Source of the DNA: Streptomyces sp. YIM 121038
GTDB lineage: Bacteria; Actinomycetota; Actinomycetes; Streptomycetales; Streptomycetaceae
Length of the DNA stretch: 64,000 bases
Direction of reading: 5' to 3'
Assembly (NCBI RefSeq): GCF_006088715.1
Contig: NZ_CP030771.1
Location: 1,860,001-1,924,000 of the forward strand
The notes under the pieces are model-generated. The model did no database searches and was not told the DNA's origin. It saw only the letters and a list, made by a program, of their open reading frames with translations. This document shows, piece after piece, positions 36,720-43,916 of the stretch. The first letter of the stretch is position 1, and each line of letters begins with the position of its first letter. A program made the translations under genes and the position numbers.

Positions 36720-38068
36720 CCGGCACCGCCGTGCCCCGGCAGCGCCACGGCCCCCGGGGCCTTTGGCTCCACCACGGCGCCCGTGTCGTGCGCCGCCAGG
36801 AACGCCGCCACCGCGGCGTCCCAGCCGAAGCCCTCAGCCCGCGCGCGTGCGCGCTGTCTCCGGTCCCGCTCGGGCCTGCCGAGGACGGCCTGGACGGCGT
36901 CCGCGAACGCGTCCGCCGTGTCGGCGGCCACCGCTCCCGCCCCGCCCACGATCTCCGGGAGCGCCGACGAGGCGCTGGCCACGACGGGGGTGCCGCACGC
37001 GAGCGCCTCCAGGGCGGCGAGCCCGAACGTCTCGCAGGGCCCCGGCGCCAGACACACGTCGGCGGTGGCCTGGAGCGCGCCGAGGGCGGCGCGGTCGGCG
37101 ACGTGCCCCAGGAAGGTCACCGGCAACCGCCGCTCCCCGGCCCGCTGTTCGAGGCGCGGGCGCAGCGGCCCGTCCCCGGCGACGACGAGCACCGCGCGTA
37201 CGCCACGCCCCCGCAGCTCCGCCAGGGCGTCGAGAGCCCTTCCGGGCCGCTTCTCCACCGAGAGCCGGGAACACAGCAGGAGCAGGACGTCGCCCTCGCG
37301 CGCGTGGGCGGCGCGCAGCCGGGCGTCCCGCAGCCCCGGGTGCCGGTCCCGCAGATCGACCCCCAGGGGAGCCCGTACGACATTGCCCGCCCCTATGCGG
37401 ACGAATTCGCGCTCGGCCCATTCGGTGGTGCACACCACGCGCGCGTAGGCGTACGCGGTACGGGAGTTCAGGGAGTCGGCGGCCCGCCGGGCCAGGCGCG
37501 GCGGCAGTCCCCAGGTGCGCATCACGGCGTCGGCGGCCTCGTGGGAGACCATCACGGCCGGAACCCGGGCGCGGCGCGCCCACGCCCCGGTCCAGCGCAG
37601 CGTCGTACGGTCCGAGACTTCGAGGCGGTCCGGGGCCAGGCGCTCCAGGAGGCGGGCCACGCCGCGCCGGTCGGCGAGGACGCGGTAGCCGCCCGTACCG
37701 GGCAGTTCGGGCCCGGGCACCGTCACGACGCGCCCCTGGTCGGTGTCGGCCACACAGGCTCGTTCCCCGGGGACGATCAGGACGGGCTCGTGCCCGGCGG
37801 CCCGGTAGCCCCGGCCCAGCTCGCGCAGGGCGGTGCGCAGACCGCCCGACGAGGGCGTCACGAAGTTGGCGATGCGCACGATGCGCAGGGGGCCCGTGTG
37901 GCGCACGGGGAACGGCCCGTCGGGCCGCACGGGGGCCGGGCCGGTGCGCGGCACGAGACGCAGACCTCCGCGCCGCACGGCCCCCGGCCCCGCAGCCCCG
38001 GCCCCGGCCCCGGCCCCGGCTCCCGCTCCCGCTCCGGCTCCGGGCCCCTGCCTCGTCCCGGGCTTCAC
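36716..38068 (-). CDS. GT4-type glycosyltransferase
   Basis: A 450-residue retaining glycosyltransferase with a GT-B fold. After a low-complexity leader of Gly-Ala repeats and Pro/Arg (1-60), the acceptor domain begins at IVRIANFVTPSSGGLRTALRELG; the donor domain shows LLLLCSRLSVEKRPGRALDAL and the EX7E-type motif in CETFGLAALEALACGTPVV. The nucleotide sugar is unknown; GDP-mannose is plausible given the neighbour. The GTG start overlaps the upstream transferase stop, so no better start is needed, though the repeat-encoded leader is unusual and a start after it cannot be excluded. Confidence 0.88.
   Translation of the reverse strand: MKPGTRQGPGAGAGAGAGAGAGAGAAGPGAVRRGGLRLVPRTGPAPVRPDGPFPVRHTGPLRIVRIANFVTPSSGGLRTALRELGRGYRAAGHEPVLIVPGERACVADTDQGRVVTVPGPELPGTGGYRVLADRRGVARLLERLAPDRLEVSDRTTLRWTGAWARRARVPAVMVSHEAADAVMRTWGLPPRLARRAADSLNSRTAYAYARVVCTTEWAEREFVRIGAGNVVRAPLGVDLRDRHPGLRDARLRAAHAREGDVLLLLCSRLSVEKRPGRALDALAELRGRGVRAVLVVAGDGPLRPRLEQRAGERRLPVTFLGHVADRAALGALQATADVCLAPGPCETFGLAALEALACGTPVVASASSALPEIVGGAGAVAADTADAFADAVQAVLGRPERDRRQRARARAEGFGWDAAVAAFLAAHDTGAVVEPKAPGAVALPGHGGAG
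38000..38047. repeat. Hexanucleotide repeat (GGCCCC and variants) inside the glycosyltransferase gene
   Basis: Three GGCCCC units are followed by GGCTCC and CGCTCC variants, eight units in all, encoding alternating Gly and Ala near the N-terminus of the minus-strand protein. Unit changes keep the frame. Confidence 0.85.
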
Positions 38069-39189
38069 GCCGCCACCGCCGTGCGCTCCGCGAGGACCTC
38101 TTCGTAGTGCCCGACGAGCTGGTCCCCGACGGCGTCCCAGGTCCGCCCCTCGACCGCGGCACGCCCCGCGGCGCCGTACGCCGCGCGCAGGCCCGGGTCG
38201 GCCGCCATGGCCCAGACGGCGTCGCGCACGGCCTCGGCGTCGCCCGGCGGGACGAGGCTCCCGGTGCGGCCGGGGACGACCAGGTCGAGCGGCCCGCCCA
38301 CGGCCGGGGCGACCACCGGAACGCCGCTGGCCATGGCCTCCTGCACGGTCTGGCAGAACGTCTCCAGGGGCCCGGTGTGCACGAAGACGTCCAAGGAGGC
38401 GAAGATCCGGGCGAGTTCGCCGCCGGTACGGCGCCCGAGCAGCAGCGCGCCCGGCAGCGCCGTGCCCAGCGCGACCCTGCTCGGCCCGTCGCCCACGACG
38501 ACCACGCGCACTCCGTCGAGGCCGCACACCCGTGCCAGGAGCTCGACGTGCTTCTCCGGGGCGAGCCGTCCCACGTAGCCGACGAGGAGTTCGCCGCCGG
38601 GGGCGAGTTCGCGCCGCAGCGCCTCGTCGCGCCGCGAGGGGTGGAAGCGTTCCGTGTCCACGCCGCGCGGCCACAGGCGCACCCGGGGGACGCCGTGGGC
38701 CACCAGGTCGGAGAGGGCCGCGGAGGACGGCGCGAGCGTGCGGTCGGCGGCGGCGTGCACGGCCCGGATGCGCCGCCACGCGGTGGCCTCGCCCATGCCC
38801 ATGTACGTACGCGCGTAGCCGCCGAGGTCGGTCTGGTAGACGGCGACGGTGGGGATGCGCTGGCGGGCCGCGGCGGTCATGCCCCGGGCACCGAGCACGA
38901 ACGGGCTGGCGAGGTGGACGAGTTCGGCCCGGTGCGCGCTCAGCGCCGCGGCCAGGCGGCGGCTCGGAAGCGCCACCCTGACCTGCGGGTATCCCGGCAG
39001 CGGCAGCGAGGGCACACGGATGACGGGGCACGGCGCGCGGCCGTCGGGCTCGGCCCCGGGCACGGCGGCCGGGGCGATGACGAGGGGGTCGTGGCCGCGG
39101 GCGACGAGCTGCCGCGCGGTCTGCAGGGCGCAGTGCGACACGCCGTTGACATCGGGCGGGAAGGACTCGGTGACGATGACGACACGCAT
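38065..39189 (-). CDS. GT4-type mannosyltransferase, MgtA/PimB-like
   Basis: A 374-residue GT-B glycosyltransferase. MRVVIVTESFPPDVNGVSHC at the N-terminus and YQTDLGGYARTY near residue 120 are close to the GDP-mannose-dependent alpha-mannosyltransferases of actinobacteria (MgtA/PimB'). The donor domain has YVGRLAPEKHVELLARV and the EX7E motif in LETFCQTVQEAMASGVPVV. Likely role: mannosylation of a phosphoinositide or glycolipid at the inner membrane face. The ATG at 39189 is first in the unit. The second transferase starts within its stop codon, so both probably act in one pathway. Confidence 0.9.
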   Translation of the reverse strand: MRVVIVTESFPPDVNGVSHCALQTARQLVARGHDPLVIAPAAVPGAEPDGRAPCPVIRVPSLPLPGYPQVRVALPSRRLAAALSAHRAELVHLASPFVLGARGMTAAARQRIPTVAVYQTDLGGYARTYMGMGEATAWRRIRAVHAAADRTLAPSSAALSDLVAHGVPRVRLWPRGVDTERFHPSRRDEALRRELAPGGELLVGYVGRLAPEKHVELLARVCGLDGVRVVVVGDGPSRVALGTALPGALLLGRRTGGELARIFASLDVFVHTGPLETFCQTVQEAMASGVPVVAPAVGGPLDLVVPGRTGSLVPPGDAEAVRDAVWAMAADPGLRAAYGAAGRAAVEGRTWDAVGDQLVGHYEEVLAERTAVAA

Positions 39190-39583
39190 ACCGGTGTTGT
39201 CGTCAGATGGGGCGTGCCCACGTCAAAGTGGATCTTTCCTGGCGAGGAACGTCCCATGAGCGTTCCGCTCCGCACGGCGGCGGCCCACGCACGGGACGTC
39301 ACGCACCCGGGGAGCGGCCCGCGGCCGGGACATCGTGCGCGTGGCGGCGACCCACGGCCGGGACGTCATGCACACGGGGGCCAGCCCACGGCCGGGACGT
39401 CATGTACACGGGGGCGGCCCACGCCCGGGGACGTCGTGCGCGCGGCGGCGACCCATGGTCGGGACATCGCGCGCGGCGACGACCCACGGCCCGGACATCC
39501 TGCGCGCGGCGACAGCTCATGCTGCTGCCGTCACGGACGGTCAACACCCAGGCCCTGGCTCGCCGCCGCCGCGCGCCGGGTGC
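39190..39583. other. Intergenic region holding a minisatellite
   Basis: Noncoding gap between the mannosyltransferase start and the 3' end of the HEAT-repeat gene. Most of it (39284-39514) is the seven-unit repeat listed separately. The first 90 bases, with a TATCGGTGT-like and AT-richer stretch, should carry the promoter of the glycosyltransferase unit. Confidence 0.6.
39284..39514. repeat. Seven-unit 33-34-bp tandem repeat (minisatellite)
   Basis: Units begin with CCCACG or a close variant at 39284, 39318, 39351, 39385, 39418, 39452 and 39483. The common part runs CCCACGGCCGGGACGTCATG and is followed by a GC-rich CACACGGGGGC or GCGCGCGGCGGCGA half. Intervals are 34, 33, 34, 33, 34 and 31 bases. 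The two middle copies (39351, 39385) are nearly identical; outer copies have drifted. Each unit carries a GACGTC or GACATC palindromic core. Confidence 0.88.
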
Positions 39584-41002
39584 TCACACGGCGGGTGCGT
39601 CCGGGCCGATGCGGTTGCGCACCGCGGACTGGACCTCGTCCTCCTCGGCGGGATCGGCGGCGAGCCGCCTGAGCCGGGCGACGACGCGCGCGTCGCCGGT
39701 CTCCGCGTGCCGTGCGGCGACCTCGCGGGTGGTCTCCTCGCAGTCCCAGAGGCACTCGACGGCGAAGCCCGCGGCGAAGGAGGGGTCGGTGGCGGCGAGC
39801 GCCCCGGCGGCCCGGCCCCTGAGGTGGGAGGAGGCGGTCTCGCGGTAGACGTGGCGCAGGACGGGCGCCGCGCAGCAGATGCCGAGGCGTCCGGCGCCGT
39901 CGACCAGCGGCCACAGCGTCGGCGCGTCGGGCCCCTCGCCGCGCACGGCCTCGCGCAGCGCGGCGAGCACCAGCTGGCTGTCCTCGGCGCCGCCCCGGCA
40001 GGCCAGCACGCGCCCGGCGGCGGCGCCCAGCACGTCCGGGCGCCCGGCCCACTGCCGGGCCCGCTGCACGGCGGCGACGGAGCGCATCCGCTCGAAGGTC
40101 TCGGCGGCGACCTCCACGACGACGGACGACGCGCTCCGCGCCGCCTCCTCGATGAGGTCGAGCACATCGGGGTCGTGCACGTCGGCGAGATAGCGCAGGG
40201 CGGTGCCGCGCGCCCCGTCCGCGCCGTACCGCGCCGCCGCGATGATCTCGGCGCGGTCCTCGGGCCCGGCGACGGCGCTCAGGCAGCGGGCCGCGGGGAC
40301 GTGCAGCGCGGCGCCGCGTTCGAGCCCTTCCTGGGCCCAGTCGAGCACGGCCTTGACGCTCCAGCCGGGCCGCGGCCCGGACGGTTCCAGCTGGCGCTGC
40401 CAGCGGTCGAAGGAGCCGCGCTCGCGGGCGGCGCGCACCCGGGCGCCGATCTCCGGGCGGGGGTCATCGGCCCACAGCCGCCAGGGCCGCGGCTCGAAGG
40501 CGTCGCGGACGGCGACGGTGAGGGCGGCCTCGCCCTCGGCGTCGGGTGAGAAGCGGGCGAGCACGGGCCCGGCGAGAGCGCGCAGCGCCGCGTCGTCGTC
40601 GCGCAGGGCCAGCTCGTCCAGGGCCCAGGCCCAGTTGCTGCCGTACTCGGCGTACCGGCGCAGCAGCCTGAGGGCGTCCAGGCGGTCGTACGAGGCGAGA
40701 TGACCGAGCACCGAGAGCGCGAGGCCGGTGCGCGAGTCGTCCGTGACCAGGGCGTCCTCGGGGTCGAAGAGATGGCGCTCGACGGCGTCGAGCTCACCGT
40801 TCAGATCGAGGTACAGGCGGGCGTAGTACAGGGAGCGGTTCTCCACCTGCCAGTCGTGCCGCGGGTCGTTGAGCACGCAGTGGTCGAGGGCGGCGAGCGC
40901 CTCGGCCCGGGGTGCGGTGAGCGCGTGCAGGGTGCCGTCGCCGCGGCCCCTCTGCAGCAGGCCGAGCAGCGTACCGCTGGGCGCTATGACCGGTTCGAAC
41001 AT
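39584..41002 (-). CDS. HEAT-like repeat protein
   Basis: A 472-residue all-helical protein of unknown function. It consists of repeated helix pairs rich in Ala, Leu, Arg and Asp (ALSVLGHLASYDRLDALRLL; LRYLADVHDPDVLDLIEEA; GRAAGALAATDPSFAAGFA), as in HEAT/ARM solenoids that act as protein-binding scaffolds. The first 100 residues (MFEPVIAPSGTLLGLLQRGR) look like a separate conserved cap. I chose the ATG at 41002, with GAGG 9 bases upstream, over a GTG 15 bases earlier. No membrane or signal segment. The neighbour on the same strand is an ankyrin repeat protein, but there is no evidence that they work together. Confidence 0.85.
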   Translation of the reverse strand: MFEPVIAPSGTLLGLLQRGRGDGTLHALTAPRAEALAALDHCVLNDPRHDWQVENRSLYYARLYLDLNGELDAVERHLFDPEDALVTDDSRTGLALSVLGHLASYDRLDALRLLRRYAEYGSNWAWALDELALRDDDAALRALAGPVLARFSPDAEGEAALTVAVRDAFEPRPWRLWADDPRPEIGARVRAARERGSFDRWQRQLEPSGPRPGWSVKAVLDWAQEGLERGAALHVPAARCLSAVAGPEDRAEIIAAARYGADGARGTALRYLADVHDPDVLDLIEEAARSASSVVVEVAAETFERMRSVAAVQRARQWAGRPDVLGAAAGRVLACRGGAEDSQLVLAALREAVRGEGPDAPTLWPLVDGAGRLGICCAAPVLRHVYRETASSHLRGRAAGALAATDPSFAAGFAVECLWDCEETTREVAARHAETGDARVVARLRRLAADPAEEDEVQSAVRNRIGPDAPAV

Positions 41003-41303
41003 GGGAAACAGCCTCACATCAAGCGTCGACGCAACCGGGAATCCGCATTACCTGGCCGTGCGCCAACACGTCGGGCCGCCCGCCGTCTCTTGCTTGTCGA
41101 AGACCATTTTCCTCTGCCTTTCGTCGGTGGCCCGGGGGGATGCCGGACACCAGGTCCGGGTTCGGGCCGATCACGGGCCACGCGCTGCGGCAACTCCTGC
41201 CCCGACGTCATGTCCGTGAATCACGTCGTCATGATGACCCAGCGGTTACACCCGCCGCGACCACATTTCCGGCGCCCCCGTCGCACCAGGTGGGGTACCC
41301 CGG
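41003..41303. other. Intergenic region between the HEAT-like and ankyrin genes
   Basis: 301 bases with no supported gene. It should hold the promoter of the HEAT-like gene. I see no convincing -10/-35 pair, operator or terminator. Confidence 0.5.
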
Positions 41304-41696
41304 TCAGGCGGCCCCGAACAGCGTGAGCAGCTCGACCTTGTCGAACATCCGTGCGGTGTCGATGGCCGACGGCGTGCCCGCGGCCGGATCGGCACCCCCG
41401 TCGACGAGCGCCCTGACCACGTCGTCCGCGCCCTTGAAGACGGCACCGGCGAGGGGCGTCTGGCCCCGGTCGTTGGCGCGGTCGACGTCCGCCCCGCGCT
41501 CGACGAGGGCCCGCACCGCGGGCGCGTGCCCGTGGTAGGCGGCGAGCATGAGGAGCGAGTCGCCGCTGTCGTTGGTCAGGTTCACGGAGACGCCCGCGTC
41601 GACGTACGCGGCGAGGGCGTCGGTGTCGCCGGCGCGCGCCAGATCGAAGATCTTGCCCGCCAGCTCCACGACCTCGGGGTCGAGGGCTTCGCCCAT
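41304..41696 (-). CDS. Small ankyrin repeat protein
   Basis: A 130-residue cytoplasmic protein made of about three ankyrin repeats: the first ends LMLAAYHGHAPAVRALVERG, the second starts DRANDRGQTPLAGAVFKGAD and the third covers the C-terminus with DTARMFDKVELLTLF. The N-terminal 35 residues form a capping helix pair. Such small ankyrin proteins are common in Streptomyces and bind partner proteins; no enzymatic residues are visible. The partner and role are unknown. The ATG at 41696 is followed by a normal frame and codon use. Confidence 0.92.
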   Translation of the reverse strand: MGEALDPEVVELAGKIFDLARAGDTDALAAYVDAGVSVNLTNDSGDSLLMLAAYHGHAPAVRALVERGADVDRANDRGQTPLAGAVFKGADDVVRALVDGGADPAAGTPSAIDTARMFDKVELLTLFGAA

Positions 41697-42020
41697 GGTG
41701 GTGCCCGCCTTTCGCGATGCGCGTGAGCCGGGCCCCAGCGCGTGCTGGGGCCCGGATGGTTCCCGGCTGCGCAGCCGTGCAGCCGTACGAGTGAATCGAC
41801 AGGGTACTGCCCGTCACGGCACATGACCGACCGCGTCCGCGGCAAAGATCACCGCGGGTGCGGCCGACCGCCCGCCCCTCCCCCAGGACGGCCCGGCGAC
41901 CCGCCGCCGTTCAGGGGAAATTTCGATAATTTCCCCCATTTGCACCCCATCTCGTATGGATACATGCTGTGAGCCTGGAAGTACTGATGGTGACTGTCCC
42001 CCTCATTCAGGAGAACTCTC
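41697..42020. other. Divergent intergenic region upstream of smeA
   Basis: 324 bases. The left part belongs to the ankyrin gene promoter. The right part contains a 23-bp palindrome (41914-41936) followed by a TTGCAC hexamer at 41939-41944 and an AT-rich stretch near 41953-41970; this is the probable developmental promoter of smeA-sffA. Confidence 0.6.
41914..41936. promoter_or_regulatory. AT-cored perfect palindrome upstream of smeA
   Basis: Arms GGGGAAATT and AATTTCCCC flank TCGAT: 9 of 9 pairs match. It lies 84 bp before the smeA start and directly upstream of the likely promoter. The AT-rich core is exceptional in this genome and fits a dimeric repressor or activator site. Confidence 0.6.
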
Positions 42021-42215
42021 ATGGTCCTGTCCATCTCCGGAGTCGTGCTGCTCGGCATCATCGTCTTCCTCTTCTTCCGCAAGGACGGACTCAAGGCCTC
42101 CCACGCCCTGGTCTGCGCCCTCTTCGGCTTCTTCCTCGCGGGCACCGCCATCGCGCCGAGCATCCAGGCGGGCAGCGCGAGCCTCGCGAGCCTGCTCGGC
42201 GGCATCAAGTTCTGA
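42021..42215 (+). CDS. smeA: Small sporulation membrane protein SmeA
   Basis: A 64-residue protein with two hydrophobic helices, SISGVVLLGIIVFLFFRKD and SHALVCALFGFFLAGTAIAP, separated by a short charged loop. Size, topology and the directly following FtsK/SpoIIIE-like gene match SmeA of S. coelicolor, which sits in the membrane at sporulation septa and recruits SffA; it affects DNA segregation and spore maturation. The ATG has AGGAG 8 bases upstream. It is 37 bp before sffA, so the two form an operon, expected to be turned on in aerial hyphae under whi control. Assignment rests on my knowledge of that pair, not on a search. Confidence 0.85.
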   Translation: MVLSISGVVLLGIIVFLFFRKDGLKASHALVCALFGFFLAGTAIAPSIQAGSASLASLLGGIKF

Positions 42216-42252
42216 CGGCTGAGCCCCTCACCACCACCTCCAGGAGACCGAC

Positions 42253-43830
42253 GTGGCCCGGCGCCCTCTCCCCCGCATCCTGAGCAACGGCACCGCCCAG
42301 ATCGCCCGGGGCCGGGAGCACATCGCGCGCAGCCGCGAGCTGGCCCGGTCGGCCGCCGACAGCGCCACCGACGTCCTGCACCCGCTGATCACCATCACCC
42401 GGGGACTGCGCCGCCTCGCCGGAGCCGGGCGGCGCAAGTGGTCCGCGACGCCCAAGGACCGGCGGGGCCCGCTGCTGTTCCTCGTGGCCTCGGTGATCCT
42501 GGTGGTGGCCCTCATCCCCTACGGGCCGCTGCTCGCCGTCATCAGCCTGATGGCGGCGGCCGCCTGGAAGGGCCGTGAGCGCACCGTCCCCGCGCCCACC
42601 GGCCCGGACGAGGCGCAGGTCCAGCGCTTGCAGTCGCTCTACGAAGCGCTGGTGCCGTACTTCTCCGTCCCGGAGGACCCCAGCCCGCTGTTCACGCACG
42701 GCGGTGAGTGGGAGAGGGCCTTCCCCGCCCACGAGTTCGACGACACCGGCCGCGTGTCCCACCTCGTGGTGCGCTACCCGGCGTACTTCACGGACGGGGA
42801 GGCCGCGTCCCGCGCGCGGATCGAGCAGCTGCTGCACGCCAAGTCGGGCCGTGGCCGCGAGTACCGCTTCGAGTGGGACGAGGAAGGCAACACGCTCACC
42901 GTGGACGTGCTGCCGCCGCTGCCCACCGACATCGCCGCCCAGCGGTTCGTCACCGCTCCCGGCGAGACCGTCCTCGGCTTCACCGACCCGACCTCGGTCC
43001 AGCGCACCCTGCCCGTGGCCGACGGCGAGGAACAGCGCGACGTGCCGCCCGTCGTGTGGCGCACAGGACCGCGCTCGACCGAGCCGCACCTGCTCGCCGT
43101 CGGCACGCCCGGCAGCGGCACCACCACGCTGCTCCGCTCGATCGCCCTGCAGGCCCTCCAGCACGGCGACGTGGTGATCGTCGAGGGCAGCGGCACCGGC
43201 GACTACGCGTGCCTCACCGGGCGCGACGGCGTCCTGGCCGTCGAGTGCGGGCTGACCGGGGCCCTCGCCAGCCTGGAGTGGGCGGCGCACGAGACGGAGC
43301 GGCGGCTCATCGCCGCCAACCGCGCCCGGCAGGCGGGCCAGCCGCCGCCCGAGGACACCAGGCGCCCGCTGTGGATCCTCCTCGACCGCCCGAGCACGCT
43401 CGGCCACCTGGCCGCGGCCGACGGGCACCGGGACCCCCAGTCGCTGCTCCAGGTGCCGTTGCGGCACGGCCGCGCGGCGGGCGTCACCGTCGTGGTGGCC
43501 GACCAGCTCGACAGCGTGGACGCCCTCAGCGACGCGGTGCGGCAGCACACCCGCGCGCGCGTGGTGCTCGGCCCCGCCACCCCCGGCCAGCTGGAGCAGA
43601 TCCTCGGGGCGGCGCCGCCCACGACCCCCACGGCGGAGGTCCCCGCGGGGCGCGGCTACGCCCGCCTCGGCACGGGTCCGGTGCACCGCCTCCAGGTCCC
43701 GGCGACACCGGACCCGTACGACGACGCGACGAGCGACGCGCACCGGCGGGCGGTCCTGGAGCTGCTCCCGGCACGCACGAGGCCCGCGGACGCGGCCCTC
43801 ACCGCGGCACCCGCCGCCGCGGAGGGCTGA
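42253..43830 (+). CDS. sffA: FtsK/SpoIIIE-like septal DNA translocase SffA
   Basis: A 525-residue membrane-anchored ATPase-like protein. The N-terminal 70 residues are basic, a hydrophobic stretch follows at about 75-105 (LLFLVASVILVVALIPYG), then a linker domain and a RecA-like domain from about 275. In S. coelicolor SffA is brought to sporulation septa by SmeA and is thought to help clear DNA. The P-loop at about residue 284 reads GTPGSGTTTLL, with Thr where the invariant Lys of Walker A should be, and the Walker B region WILLDRPST lacks the usual Glu after Asp. The ATPase may therefore be weak or inactive. Start GTG with AGGAG upstream. Confidence 0.83.
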   Translation: MARRPLPRILSNGTAQIARGREHIARSRELARSAADSATDVLHPLITITRGLRRLAGAGRRKWSATPKDRRGPLLFLVASVILVVALIPYGPLLAVISLMAAAAWKGRERTVPAPTGPDEAQVQRLQSLYEALVPYFSVPEDPSPLFTHGGEWERAFPAHEFDDTGRVSHLVVRYPAYFTDGEAASRARIEQLLHAKSGRGREYRFEWDEEGNTLTVDVLPPLPTDIAAQRFVTAPGETVLGFTDPTSVQRTLPVADGEEQRDVPPVVWRTGPRSTEPHLLAVGTPGSGTTTLLRSIALQALQHGDVVIVEGSGTGDYACLTGRDGVLAVECGLTGALASLEWAAHETERRLIAANRARQAGQPPPEDTRRPLWILLDRPSTLGHLAAADGHRDPQSLLQVPLRHGRAAGVTVVVADQLDSVDALSDAVRQHTRARVVLGPATPGQLEQILGAAPPTTPTAEVPAGRGYARLGTGPVHRLQVPATPDPYDDATSDAHRRAVLELLPARTRPADAALTAAPAAAEG

Positions 43831-43846
43831 GGCGCGGGGCAGCCAC

Positions 43847-43881
43847 CGGGCCCCGCCTCCTCACTCACGCACCGGGGCCCG
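43847..43881. terminator. Possible bidirectional terminator after sffA
   Basis: Arms CGGGCCCCG and CGGGGCCCG with a 17-base loop in the gap between the convergent sffA and MocR-type genes. No T tract; the loop is long, so support is modest. Confidence 0.4.
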
Positions 43882-43916
43882 CCCCCTCGTCCCGCGAACG
43901 GCCGCGCCCCGTCCCC

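Noticed and set aside
39284..39514. CRISPR array
   Set aside because: Unit period is constant but there are no unique spacers between conserved repeats, the copies drift along their whole length and no cas gene is near.
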